A stretch of 64,000 nt of DNA from Phycisphaeraceae bacterium (GTDB lineage: Bacteria > Planctomycetota > Phycisphaerae > Phycisphaerales > UBA1924), in NCBI GenBank assembly GCA_020639235.1, contig JACKHC010000001.1:124001-188000 (forward strand), given 5' to 3'. A model generated the notes under the pieces. That model was given only the letters and a program-made list of their open reading frames with translations, did no database searches and had not been told where the DNA came from. The translations under genes and the position numbers were made by a program. Of the stretch, positions 16,309 to 25,144 are shown piece after piece. Each line of letters opens with the position of its first letter. The stretch's first letter is position 1.

Positions 16309-17649
16309 TCAGGGAAAAATCCCGCGGCACTTGTAGGCCTTGCCCAGCCGGTCCAGCGCCGCGATGTACGCCGCCGTCCGCAGGTCCACGCCGAATCGCT
16401 TCCGCGCCTGCTGCACCTTGTGCGCCGCCTTGACCATGTGACGATTGAGTTCCTCGTCCACCTTCTCCAGGTCCCAGTAGGAGTGCGTCTTGTTCTGCAC
16501 CCACTCGAAATACGACACCGTCACGCCGCCCGCGCTGCAGAGAATGGCCGGGAGAATCTCCACGCCCTTCTCCATCAGGATGCGCTCGCCCTCGGGGGTC
16601 GTCGGCGCGTTGGCGGCCTCGGCGACGATCTTGCAGTTGATCATCCGCGCCTTGTCCGCCGTGATCATCTGCTCCAGCGCCGCGGGAATGAAGACGTCGA
16701 CCTTCGTCGAATAGAACTCGTCCTCGGTGATCTTGGTCGCGCCGTGGGGCGTCTTCTCGAAGCCCGCCACGCCGCCCTTCTCGCGGACATAGTCGTCCAG
16801 CGCGATCGCGTCCAGCCCCTGCGGGTTGGCGACGGCGCCGGTGTGGTCCATGACCGCGACGACCTTGCCGCCGCGCTCGTGCCACAACTTGCCGGCCCAT
16901 GAGCCCACGTTGCCGTACCCGATGAGCGAACAGGTGTGGCCCTTGATCTCCATGCCCACCTCGGGCAGCATCTCCTGGAGCACATCGATGACGCCCTGCC
17001 CGGTGGCCTTTTCGCGCCCGAGCGACCCGCCGAACTCGATCGGCTTGCCCGTCACCACGGCGATCGCGTCCTGCTTCTCGGTGACGCTCATGTAGGTGTC
17101 GGCGAACCACGCCATCACCTGCGCATTCGTGCCGACATCCGGCGCGGGGATGTCGTAGTCCGGGCCGATCTGCTGGGCGATGGCCGCAACGAAGCGCCGC
17201 GTGACGCGCATCAGTTCATCGCGCGAGAGGGAGCGCGGGTCGCACTTGATGCCGCCCTTCGCGCCGCCGTAGGGCACATCGACGAGCGAGCACTTCATGG
17301 TCATCAGCGCGCTGAGCGCCTTGACATCATCGAGGTGGACATCGTGATGGAAGCGGAGGCCGCCCTTGTAGGGGCCCAGCGCGTTGTTGTGCTGCACGCG
17401 GTAGCCCTTGAACAGCGCGTGGTGCCCGTCGTCCATCTTGACGGGGAAGTGCACCATGATCTCGTTCTTGGGCTGAGCCAGGATGATCTGCACATGGTGC
17501 GGGAGTTCGAGGATCTCGGCGGCGTGGAGGACCGAGTCGATGATCTGCAGATACAGATTGTCGGGGTCACGCTCCATCCCGAGTTCGTCGAACACCGGGC
17601 TGCCCATCAGTTCACGCGAAGGTGACGCGATCGTCGCTTTGGACATCAT
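16309..17649 (-). CDS. gdhA: Glu/Leu/Phe/Val-family dehydrogenase (glutamate dehydrogenase)
   Basis: 446 residues from the first of two adjacent ATGs at 17649; a longer frame to 17901 lacks support. Canonical GDH motifs: YKGGLRFHHDV, DVPYGGAKGGIKCDP (catalytic Lys), DIPAPDVGTNAQVMAWFAD, TGKPIEFGGSLGREKATGQG, then a Rossmann domain with GYGNVGSWAG. It interconverts glutamate and 2-oxoglutarate plus ammonia. NAD versus NADP preference cannot be judged by eye. A purine-rich leader (GAGAGAG) lies upstream. Confidence 0.92.
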   Translation of the reverse strand: MMSKATIASPSRELMGSPVFDELGMERDPDNLYLQIIDSVLHAAEILELPHHVQIILAQPKNEIMVHFPVKMDDGHHALFKGYRVQHNNALGPYKGGLRFHHDVHLDDVKALSALMTMKCSLVDVPYGGAKGGIKCDPRSLSRDELMRVTRRFVAAIAQQIGPDYDIPAPDVGTNAQVMAWFADTYMSVTEKQDAIAVVTGKPIEFGGSLGREKATGQGVIDVLQEMLPEVGMEIKGHTCSLIGYGNVGSWAGKLWHERGGKVVAVMDHTGAVANPQGLDAIALDDYVREKGGVAGFEKTPHGATKITEDEFYSTKVDVFIPAALEQMITADKARMINCKIVAEAANAPTTPEGERILMEKGVEILPAILCSAGGVTVSYFEWVQNKTHSYWDLEKVDEELNRHMVKAAHKVQQARKRFGVDLRTAAYIAALDRLGKAYKCRGIFP

Positions 17650-18084
17650 GGCACTTGGCTCTCTCGTCTTCCGATGGGGCGGCATCGCCCGCGGAGGGGG
17701 TTGGGAAAGGTTGTCGGGTGGGGGACACATTGGCGGCTCGCACGCCCCGACAGGCCCACCAGCGGGGAAATGCGAGGGGACAATGATAGCGAGTCGGCGA
17801 TTCCGGCAAGCGACTTTGGCCGCTTTGGGCGTCAGGACGGGGTTATGGGCGGGGGCGCCTGAGGGCGGAGGGGTCCGAGCCGCGAGCGACAACGAGCGCA
17901 TGATCCGCTCCCTCCCCTGCTGCCAGCGGGGGAGGTGGTCGCAGAGCGACCGGAGGGGGCATGACCTTCTTGCACCTCCGCCGCCTTACACCTCCGCCGC
18001 GCACTTTCCGCGCTCGGCGCGAATCCTCCCGCTGCTGACGATGTCCCGCCGATCCACACCTTGAACCCGCAGGGAGGAACGCTC
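17650..18084. other. 435-nt intergenic region between gdh and the HAF protein gene
   Basis: Contains a TATCAT box on the minus strand (17783-17788) that may be the gdh promoter, then repeat R1 copy A, then a tandem CACCTCCGCCGC doublet near 17970-18000 of unknown meaning. No gene is supported. Confidence 0.5.
17909..17966. repeat. Dispersed two-hairpin repeat R1, copy A
   Basis: A CTCCCC...GGGGGAG hairpin followed by GGTCGC AGA GCGACC and GGAGGGGGC. Same design as three other copies (35214, 44757, 63473). Confidence 0.6.
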
Positions 18085-19149
18085 ATGGTGCGCAGGTTGA
18101 TCGGTGTCGTCGTAGTTGCTTACTGGTCTTCAGTCGCCAGCGCCGGATATATCTTCAACGGCTACTCCTACGAGATCATCGAATTTCCTGAGTCGCCGTA
18201 CGCTTATGTCAGCACTTACGACATCAACAGCCACGGCCAGTTCTGCGGCAACTATCGCTCACCCATGACCGGCGAGTCGCAGGCCTTCCTCTGGGACCCG
18301 ATCGACGGCCTCATCGACATACCGACGCCGACCATGGGCAGCGTCGCACAGGCGCTCAACGACCGCGGCGAGGTTGTTGGTGCGTACTACACCGACTTCC
18401 CTCCCGATGGGCCTGTCGGCGCTGCGTATGTGTGGGACGCGAGCAACGGCCTCCATGAACTCGACACGCCCGGTATGTCATTGCCCGCAGCAACATCGAT
18501 TAACAACTCGGGCCTCGTCGTAGGGCTGAACCTCTACAAGCCTTGGGGTGAGGGGTCTTTCTATTACGACACATCAACGGGGTTCGTCGTGCCGCCGAGC
18601 GTCGACGATCCGTACAACCCGCTCAGCATTAACAATCACGGTGTGGCTGGAGGCCAGTTCTACGACGGCACGACGCGCACCCAACCCGCGCGATGGACGC
18701 TCGGCGGAGAACATGAACTGCTCGCGCTACCAGATGTTGCATGGCGCGGGTGGGTAATGGACATCGCTGACGATGGCACCGCTGTGGGGCGCTACAACAG
18801 CATCGGCTCTAACGCTGTTGGCTATGCTGTTTGGCTTCCGGATGGAACCGTTGTTGACCTCGGTTTGATTCATCCTTACGGCGCATCGTTCATCACAATC
18901 AGCCCCGACGGCACGGTGCTGTACACCGACGCGGATTTGCACCCGTTCCTCTGGACACCGGAGACCGGGCCCGTCTCGCTCATCGATGATCTCTTCTATT
19001 GGACGAGCGGCGCGATCAACGCCGACGGCACTATCGTGCTCTCCAGCCGTGACGACAACGAAGTCTTCTACCTGACCCCCATCCCCACGCCCGCCACCAT
19101 CGCGCTCATCTGCTGCGCGATCCCCTTCGCCATGCGCCGCGGGCGCTGA
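18085..19149 (+). CDS. Secreted HAF-repeat protein with PEP-CTERM-like tail
   Basis: 354 residues from the ATG at 18085, with AGGGAGG 7-8 nt upstream. Signal peptide to SVASAG. The body carries repeats of the HAF/extracellular type: AYVSTYDINSHGQFCGNYR, AFLWDPIDGLIDI, AQALNDRGEVVGAYY, AYVWDASNGLHEL, TSINNSGLVVG, DIADDGTAVGRYN. The C-terminus is PIPTPATIALICCAIP followed by basic residues, a PEP-CTERM-like sorting signal for exosortase. Surface or matrix protein of unknown role. GC content is visibly below that of the housekeeping neighbours. Confidence 0.75.
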   Translation: MVRRLIGVVVVAYWSSVASAGYIFNGYSYEIIEFPESPYAYVSTYDINSHGQFCGNYRSPMTGESQAFLWDPIDGLIDIPTPTMGSVAQALNDRGEVVGAYYTDFPPDGPVGAAYVWDASNGLHELDTPGMSLPAATSINNSGLVVGLNLYKPWGEGSFYYDTSTGFVVPPSVDDPYNPLSINNHGVAGGQFYDGTTRTQPARWTLGGEHELLALPDVAWRGWVMDIADDGTAVGRYNSIGSNAVGYAVWLPDGTVVDLGLIHPYGASFITISPDGTVLYTDADLHPFLWTPETGPVSLIDDLFYWTSGAINADGTIVLSSRDDNEVFYLTPIPTPATIALICCAIPFAMRRGR

Positions 19150-19263
19150 GCGCCCCCCCAACGACCGCTCCCGTGCGCGCTTTTTCGCCCGACTGCACCC
19201 GTCCGCGCGCTCAGTCTGCGCCCTGCTGAATTTCTCGTCGCCGCAATCCGCGACCGGCGCAGT

Positions 19264-20538
19264 TCACCCGCCAACATTGATGTTGCTGTTGGTCGCCGCG
19301 TTCATCGCGGCCGATGTGCCGGCAACAGTGCCGAAGAAGTTGGTCCCTGTGACATTGAAACTCGTCGTGTTCCCGAGGCAGAAGTTGTGGATGATCAGAT
19401 TCGATGCGCCGGACACGCTGATACCTGTAGCATTATTCAAGACGGTATTGCCCTCAATCCTTGAGGAGTTCGCTGTTGTCCTGATGCCGAACTGGTTGTT
19501 GTCGCAGGTGTTATTCAGGATCGTCGCGAACCCGAGAGACAAAATGCCGGATCCGGAATTCGTGTAAGCCGTGCATCCGGTCACTGAAGTGGCGCGATCC
19601 ACGACGAATCCATTGGTGAAATTGTTGTCCGCGGAGCAGTTTGCGATCGTGTTCGAGTTGACCGCTTTGAAACCGTCAAGAAAGTTGAAGGACGCGTTGC
19701 ATGTGGCGACCGAGCAACTCCCGTTGAGGACGAAGCCGTTTCCTTGATTGTTTCTGGAGGTGCACATCGATATCACTGCTTCACTGGCGGTGATGCCATC
19801 GCCGATATTCAGAAGCGAGGCGCAGCTGATGACAGACCCGGACGAGGAGCAATAGATTCCTTCCGCGCCATTGCTGCTCGCGTTGCAATCCCGGACCTGA
19901 ACGCCGGCAGCGCCCCAGATCCCCGCATCACCGTTCTCACGAGAAGTACAGTCGCGGATGCATGAATATGCGCCCGCACGAATGCCCTGGTCTCCGTTCT
20001 GCTCTGCGATACAGTTCGAGATCATCGCGTGATCGTCGCAGAGGATTCCATACTCGCCGTTGTTCGACGCGGTCATCCGTTCGATGTGCTGGTTCAGGTT
20101 ATCGGCGCCGTCGGCGAGGTAGAGCCCGCTCAAACCCCATCCTGTGACCGCACCGTTCGAAATCCGGATGTTCTGTTGGGGGTTCGCGAAGTTGAGTGTT
20201 TTGAAGATGCCGTGCTGGGATCCCGGAACACCCCGGAGCGTGAAGCCCATCAGATCGATCTGCACATCGGACACATCGATCACGATCCCGCTCTTGTCGG
20301 CCTCACCCGCCACATCTCCTGTGAGATAGTACGAACCCGGCGCGGTGATCCTGTACACGCTCGTCGCGTCACCGGGGGTGGTATCCGGGCCGATCGGCGT
20401 CCGCGGCTCGACTTGATCGAGAGTCTTCATTGTCGGCACGACCGGCCCGGCGGGGGGCGCGAGATCACCCGCGACCGCGTCGACGCCGAGGAAGCCGATG
20501 AGGGATGCTGTTAGAAGCGATGTGATCTGATGATGCAT
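19264..20538 (-). CDS. Secreted right-handed beta-helix protein (tandem copy 1)
   Basis: 424 residues from the ATG at 20538 with TTGGAGCC nearby. After a signal peptide comes the header shared with the genes at 20600 and 10824: AGDLAPPAGPVVPTMKTLDQ, VEPRTPIG, TTPGDATSVYRITAPGSYYL. Then beta-helix turns such as CIAEQNGDQGIRAGAYSC and CNASSNGAEGIYCSSSG. The end (GNTTSFNVTG ... AAMNAATNSNINVGG) closely matches the neighbour. No catalytic motif is recognisable. Together with 20600 it is a tandem duplication; 61 nt separate them. Confidence 0.72.
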   Translation of the reverse strand: MHHQITSLLTASLIGFLGVDAVAGDLAPPAGPVVPTMKTLDQVEPRTPIGPDTTPGDATSVYRITAPGSYYLTGDVAGEADKSGIVIDVSDVQIDLMGFTLRGVPGSQHGIFKTLNFANPQQNIRISNGAVTGWGLSGLYLADGADNLNQHIERMTASNNGEYGILCDDHAMISNCIAEQNGDQGIRAGAYSCIRDCTSRENGDAGIWGAAGVQVRDCNASSNGAEGIYCSSSGSVISCASLLNIGDGITASEAVISMCTSRNNQGNGFVLNGSCSVATCNASFNFLDGFKAVNSNTIANCSADNNFTNGFVVDRATSVTGCTAYTNSGSGILSLGFATILNNTCDNNQFGIRTTANSSRIEGNTVLNNATGISVSGASNLIIHNFCLGNTTSFNVTGTNFFGTVAGTSAAMNAATNSNINVGG

Positions 20539-20599
20539 GGTGGCTCCAAGTGCTCGCATGAATGTCTGTCGACAGGAACTCTGATGGCCGGGTGCTCAG

Positions 20600-21871
20600 C
20601 TATCCCCCGACATTGATGTTGCCATTGGTCGCGGCGTTCATCCCAGCATTGGTCCCCGTGACCGTGCCGAGGAATGTATTGGGGCCGATGTTGAAACTCG
20701 TCGTGTTCCCGAGGCAGTAGTTACGGATCACCATATTGTTGGTGCCAGAGACGCTGATCCCCGTCGAGTTGTTCAGAACCGTGTTGCCCTCGATGCGCGA
20801 GAGATTGGCGGTAGTTCGGATGCCCCAGATGTTGTTGTCGCAGGTGTTGTTCATAATGGTCGCGAAACCGAGCGAAAGAATCCCCGACACGCCATTAGAG
20901 CTGACCGAGCAGTTCATTACCGAAGTGGCGCGATCCGCGATGATCCCGTTTCCGACATTGCTCTTGGCATTACAGAGCGAGAGCGTGTTGGCACCGAGCG
21001 TCTGGAATCCCTCAAGTCCATTCTGGTTGGATACGCAGTTCGTAGCCGAACACCCGGTATCGAGGACGAATCCAGTCCCGGAGTTGAACGAGGCGGTGCA
21101 CGACGAAATCGACGACTCCAGCAGGAGAAAACCGATGCTGTTCGAGTTCGAAGTGCAGTTGGTGATCATGCTGTACGCGGAGCAAAGAATGCCCTCGCCG
21201 CCGTTGGCGACCGCGTTGCAATCGCGGACGATCGAGCCGGAACCCACTCGAACTCCTGCCTGCGTGTTGTCGCGCGAGACGCAAGAAAGGACGCTGGAGC
21301 CCGTGCCCGTCGAAACCCCGAAGAACCCGTTCATCCGCACGAGGCACCGTTCGACCAACGCATTATCGTCGCACGAGATACCGCTCCCGCCGTTGTTGGT
21401 CGCGACGATCCGTTCGACATGATGGTTGTAGTTCTGGGCACCGTCCGCGAGTTGGACGCCGTCGTCCCCCCAGTCACGCACCACCCCGTTGGCAATCCGG
21501 ATATTGACGAGGTTGTTCCCGAGGCCGCCGCCCTTGGCGATACCGGCGTTGGACCCCACCACGCCGCGAACGGTATACCCCATCAGATCAATCTGGACAT
21601 CGGACGCATCGATCACGATGCCACTCTTGCCGACGGCCCCGGTGACATTCCCCATCAGGTAATACGAACCCGGCGAACTGATCCGGTACACGCTGTTCGC
21701 ATCGCCCGGAGTCGTGGTCGGCCCGATGGGGATCCGCGGCTCGACTTGATCGAGAGTCTTCATCGTCGGGACGACGGGCCCGGCAGGGGGCATCAGATTG
21801 CCGGCCAATGTCGTAAACACCAACGCAACGCCGAAGAGTCCACACAAAAGAACCAATGCGGAACGGGTCAT
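20600..21871 (-). CDS. Secreted right-handed beta-helix protein (tandem copy 2)
   Basis: 423 residues from the ATG at 21871 (CGGAG upstream). Same header (AGNLMPPAGPVVPTMKTLDQ, VEPRIPIG) and same C-terminal block as the copy at 19264, with beta-helix turns in between. Overall the pair look like recent duplicates: the last 35 residues differ at few positions. Possibly cotranscribed leftward into the copy at 19264. Function unknown. Confidence 0.72.
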   Translation of the reverse strand: MTRSALVLLCGLFGVALVFTTLAGNLMPPAGPVVPTMKTLDQVEPRIPIGPTTTPGDANSVYRISSPGSYYLMGNVTGAVGKSGIVIDASDVQIDLMGYTVRGVVGSNAGIAKGGGLGNNLVNIRIANGVVRDWGDDGVQLADGAQNYNHHVERIVATNNGGSGISCDDNALVERCLVRMNGFFGVSTGTGSSVLSCVSRDNTQAGVRVGSGSIVRDCNAVANGGEGILCSAYSMITNCTSNSNSIGFLLLESSISSCTASFNSGTGFVLDTGCSATNCVSNQNGLEGFQTLGANTLSLCNAKSNVGNGIIADRATSVMNCSVSSNGVSGILSLGFATIMNNTCDNNIWGIRTTANLSRIEGNTVLNNSTGISVSGTNNMVIRNYCLGNTTSFNIGPNTFLGTVTGTNAGMNAATNGNINVGG

Positions 21872-22377
21872 AATGAACTCCGAGGGGTATGCTCGACTTG
21901 TACACAATGCTGGAACGACCGCCGGCCACCGCCATATACATCGAGGTCGATTATGAGACGGGTTATGGTTCCCAACAACTTGTTTCGGGTGGCATTCTGA
22001 AAAGTCGACTCCCTAAGGCGATTGGACTTTCACCCGGCCCCCATCCCCGCGCCCGCGAGCATCGCGCTCCTCTGCTGCGCGATCCCCATCGTCCTCCGCC
22101 GGGCGCGCTGAGACCCCGCCCCCGCACCCACCCCCGGTGCGTCCGATCATCGCGCCCGGATCCGCGCTGCCTCTAAAAAACTCGCTCCCCTCGATCAGGC
22201 GTTGCCCCACGCTATTCGTCCCATTGCACCGCGACTCTCCACGAGCAGGGGATGCCCAAACCATTCCCCGAAGAAAACCCACGCCAAATGCGCCTTCAAG
22301 CACCCGAACCCGGGGCCCGATGCTGGGATGAGCGGCCCGAATCACGCGTGCCGCGCGCATCACGAAAGGCGCCGCGA
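21872..22377. other. 506-nt intergenic region with a gene relic
   Basis: Apart from the pseudogene fragment at 22001-22111 I see no gene. The first 130 nt are AT-richer than the surroundings and probably hold the promoter of the beta-helix pair. Confidence 0.5.
22001..22111 (+). pseudogene. 3' relic of a HAF/PEP-CTERM protein gene
   Basis: Reading in the frame ending TGA at 22111 gives PIPAPASIALLCCAIPIVLR then RAR, almost the same as the tail PIPTPATIALICCAIPFAMR of the protein at 18085 (at DNA level, GCGCTC.TCTGCTGCGCGATCCCC is shared). A stop 21998-22000 ends the frame on the left, so only the sorting tail survives. Remnant of a duplication or recombination event. Confidence 0.75.
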
Positions 22378-22872
22378 ATGCACCTTTTCCGACTCATCTT
22401 CGTCAGCCGAGCCACCGCCCCCACCTCCGACGCGCTCTTCGAGTCCATCAGCGCGTGCGCCACGCGGAACAACGCCAATAGCGCCGTCACCGGCATGCTC
22501 CTGCACTGCGCGGGCTACTTCATGCAGGTGATCGAAGGCGCGGCCCGCGATGTCGCCGACACTTTCGAGCGCGTCAACAACGACGCCCGCCACACCGACA
22601 TCCAATGCCTCCACTTCGCCAGAGCCAGTGAGCGCTACTACGCGGAATGGTCGCTCGGCGTGTCCGAAGTGATGCGGAGCGGAAGAACGGTCACCTGCCG
22701 CGAGATGCGCCGTGTTCTCATGCCCAACGAGGGCGACACGCCGCTGCAACTTTCCTACGACCAGATCGTCCGCGCGTTCGAGAACTTCCGCGCTCTCGTG
22801 ACAGGCGCCGCCGAAGCGCCGCCCTGCCCCGATCTCGACAGGCGCACGCCCGCCGAACTCGTCTGGGCGTAG
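22378..22872 (+). CDS. BLUF-domain protein with the photoactive Tyr replaced by Phe
   Basis: 164 residues from the ATG at 22378. Aligns without gaps to the BLUF domain of PixD over the N-terminus: FRLIFVS at 4-10, NNANSAVTGML at 31-41 with Asn31/Asn32, YFMQVIEG with Gln50. PixD has Tyr8 at the position of Phe8 here; that Tyr is needed for the light reaction in characterised BLUF proteins. A C-terminal helix (PLQLSYDQIVRAFENF) and a Pro-rich end follow. Blue-light flavin sensing is the family role; this one may be light-insensitive or a flavin-binding regulator. No obvious partner next to it. Confidence 0.85.
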   Translation: MHLFRLIFVSRATAPTSDALFESISACATRNNANSAVTGMLLHCAGYFMQVIEGAARDVADTFERVNNDARHTDIQCLHFARASERYYAEWSLGVSEVMRSGRTVTCREMRRVLMPNEGDTPLQLSYDQIVRAFENFRALVTGAAEAPPCPDLDRRTPAELVWA

Positions 22873-22879
22873 GCCGCGC

Positions 22880-23338
22880 TCACGCGCTCGGTTTATCAGG
22901 CAGAACCCGGATCGTCATCGGGTAGCGGTAATACTCGCCGCGGTTGGCCGCCATCGCGCCACGGATGCACCCGATCAACTGGATGACAATCAGGAACACG
23001 CCCCCCAGCGGGAACAGCAACAACCCGACCCCCAATGTGATCACACCGAGTATCGCGATCACGATCGAACCCGCGATCGTGTAAATCAGCAGCGAGATCT
23101 GGAAGTTCATCGCCTCGCGACCGTGGTCATCCAGGTACGGCGATTGCGACTTCTTCACCTGCCACATGATCAGCGTCGCGATCAGCCCGATCAGCGGCAC
23201 GCCCGACACCATGTTCGCCATCCCCACCAGGTGCTGGAAGATCGTGTAGGTCCGCTCGTCCGCCGTCGCACGGTCATCAACGAAGCGGTCGGGATGGGTC
23301 CTGGACTGCGGCATGGCGTATGTCTGGGCTGCGTGCAT
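22880..23338 (-). CDS. DUF4870 membrane protein (tandem copy 1)
   Basis: 152 residues. Three hydrophobic segments: MVSGVPLIGLIATLIMW, ISLLIYTIAGSIVIAIL, LLLFPLGGVFLIVIQLI. The signature SPYLDDHGREAMNFQI between the first two is the DUF4870 hallmark. N-terminal 30 residues are charged and cytoplasmic-like. Role unknown in the family. Ends GEYYRYPMTIRVLP, matching the next copy. Confidence 0.8.
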   Translation of the reverse strand: MHAAQTYAMPQSRTHPDRFVDDRATADERTYTIFQHLVGMANMVSGVPLIGLIATLIMWQVKKSQSPYLDDHGREAMNFQISLLIYTIAGSIVIAILGVITLGVGLLLFPLGGVFLIVIQLIGCIRGAMAANRGEYYRYPMTIRVLPDKPSA

Positions 23339-23436
23339 GATGGCGGCTTTCGGCTCCGGTGTCAGATTCTCGCCCCCATCGGGGCTATCTGCATCGTTGG
23401 GGATCCGGAAACGCGTGTTTCACATCCCAGCCGCGC

Positions 23437-23928
23437 TCACGCCGACCGATCCTCGGGAATCAGCCGGAAGGTCATCGGGTAGCGGTAATACTCGCCACGG
23501 TACCCCGCCTTGGCGCCACGAATATTGCCCACCAGCTGCAGCACAATCAGGAACGCCGCGCCCAGTTTGAACACCTCCTCCCGCTCGATCAGCGGGAGCA
23601 GACCCAGAAGGCCGATGAAGATCGACCCAACCGCCGTGTAGATCAGCAGCGTGATCTGGAAGTTCGTCGCGTCCCGCCCGTGGTCATCGAGGAAAGGCGA
23701 CCGCGTCCGATTCACCCGCCACATGATCACCGTCGCCAGCACGCCGAGGAACGGAACGCCCGACGAGAGAAGGTTGGCCAGCCCCGCCAGGTGCACGAAG
23801 CGCGCAATGCCGCGCTCATCCTCCCCCGCCTGCGCATCGACCGTGCGTTCTGATTGTGATCCGGGCGTGCTCATGGCGGTTTCGCTGGCGGCGCCGATCG
23901 AGGCGTCGAGTGCATGACCTTCCATCAT
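23437..23928 (-). CDS. DUF4870 membrane protein (tandem copy 2)
   Basis: 163 residues from the ATG at 23928 (CGGAG in the leader); alternatives at 23994 and 23874 are less supported. Same layout as copy 1 with RSPFLDDHGRDATNFQI, then TLLIYTAVGSIFIGLLG, and the C-terminus GEYYRYPMTFRLIPEDRS. The pair are duplicates, transcribed leftward about 98 nt apart. Confidence 0.75.
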   Translation of the reverse strand: MMEGHALDASIGAASETAMSTPGSQSERTVDAQAGEDERGIARFVHLAGLANLLSSGVPFLGVLATVIMWRVNRTRSPFLDDHGRDATNFQITLLIYTAVGSIFIGLLGLLPLIEREEVFKLGAAFLIVLQLVGNIRGAKAGYRGEYYRYPMTFRLIPEDRSA

Positions 23929-24055
23929 CGTGTCGGCTCCGCGGACGGAAACTGGGTACACCCTCCCGACGGAGGGGAGCATTATGACCTTCATCGGGGA
24001 ACAGGGCCCGGCCTTTCACACACCCGCGCCCCCCCTGTCCCCCCGGCGCGCCGCG

Positions 24056-24061
24056 TAACAT
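24056..24061 (+). promoter_or_regulatory. Putative -10 box (TAACAT) of pdxA, leaderless
   Basis: TAACAT ends 6 nt before the GTG start at 24068 with no Shine-Dalgarno. The placement supports the GTG start. Confidence 0.45.
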
Positions 24062-24067
24062 CCACCC

Positions 24068-25084
24068 GTGATCCCCCCCGCCCCACACCCCATCCCCCCC
24101 ACCCCCCCCGTAATCGCCGTCTCCATGGGCGACCCACGCGGCATCGGCCCGGAAGTCATCGCCAAGGCGCTCTCGGACGACGAGCTGCGCCGATCGACCC
24201 GATGGGTCGTCTACGGGTGGTCCTCGACGATTCGGGACGCCTTCGCCCACCTCGGCCGCACCACGCCGCCGGAGCTCCAGATCGTCGAGGCCGTGCCACC
24301 GGACTCGGAGCCGGGCGGAGCATCCTTCGCCTTTGTTGAGCAAGCCATAAGCGCCGGTGCGGCCGGGCGCGCCGCCGCAATTGTCACCGCGCCCATCAAT
24401 AAAGAAGCATGGGCCAGCGCGGGCCACGCCAACTACCCCGGCCACACCGAACTCCTCATCGAACGCCTCGCCGCCGGTTCACCATCCGATTGCAACATGA
24501 TGTTCGTCGCGCCCATGCTCCGCGTCATCCTCGTCACCGCCCACATCCCCCTGGCCCGTGTGCCCCAGGCGCTCACCATCGAGCGCGTCGCGGGCACCAT
24601 CCGCGCCGCACACCGTGCATGCGTCGAACTCGGCGTGCTGCGCCCGCGCATCGCCACCTGCGGCGTCAACCCCCACGCCGGCGAGAACAACCTCCTGGGT
24701 GACGACGAGACCCGCGTCATCATCCCCGCAATCCATCGCGCCAAGTCAGATGGCATCGACGCGCAAGGACCCTTCCCCGCCGACACCGTCTTCCGCGACG
24801 CCGTCAACTTCAGGAAGTTCGACATCGTCGTCGCGATGTACCACGATCAGGGGCTCATCCCGGTCAAGACACTCGCCTTCGACTCCGCCGTCAACATGAC
24901 CACCGGCCTCCGCATCCCCCGCACCAGCCCCGACCACGGCACCGCGTTCGATATCGCAGGCAAGAACCTCGCAGATCACGGCTCAATGAAACACGCGATG
25001 CAACTCGCCGTCACACTCGCCAGTCGTCGGAAGATTGCCTCTCCCCACCGCGGACATGATGTCACGGGCAACGGTGACCGGTGA
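24068..25084 (+). CDS. pdxA: 4-hydroxythreonine-4-phosphate dehydrogenase PdxA
   Basis: 338 residues from GTG at 24068; the next in-frame ATG is inside the conserved SMGDPRGIGPEVIAKAL motif, so GTG is preferred. A Pro-rich N-terminus (MIPPAPHPIPPTPP) precedes the fold. Conserved: ATVTAPINKEA (AAIVTAPINKEAWASAG), YPGHTELL with metal ligand His, CGVNPHAGENNLLGDDE, QGPFPADTVFR, VVAMYHDQGLIPVKTL, GLRIPRTSPDHGTAFDIAGK. It oxidises 4-phosphohydroxy-L-threonine in pyridoxal phosphate synthesis, with a divalent metal and NAD. Its 3' end overlaps repeat R2 copy 2. Confidence 0.95.
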   Translation: MIPPAPHPIPPTPPVIAVSMGDPRGIGPEVIAKALSDDELRRSTRWVVYGWSSTIRDAFAHLGRTTPPELQIVEAVPPDSEPGGASFAFVEQAISAGAAGRAAAIVTAPINKEAWASAGHANYPGHTELLIERLAAGSPSDCNMMFVAPMLRVILVTAHIPLARVPQALTIERVAGTIRAAHRACVELGVLRPRIATCGVNPHAGENNLLGDDETRVIIPAIHRAKSDGIDAQGPFPADTVFRDAVNFRKFDIVVAMYHDQGLIPVKTLAFDSAVNMTTGLRIPRTSPDHGTAFDIAGKNLADHGSMKHAMQLAVTLASRRKIASPHRGHDVTGNGDR

Positions 25085-25144
25085 CGCGAGCCGGCTTACA
25101 CCCACGCAACTCGCGTCGAGGCGCAGCCGAGAACGCGAAAACGC
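25074..25144. repeat. Dispersed palindromic repeat R2, copy 2
   Basis: Lies just before the stop of the minus-strand gene at 25145, overlapping the last codons of pdxA. Arms GACGCGAG (25083-25090) and CTCGCGTC (25110-25117). Confidence 0.6.
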
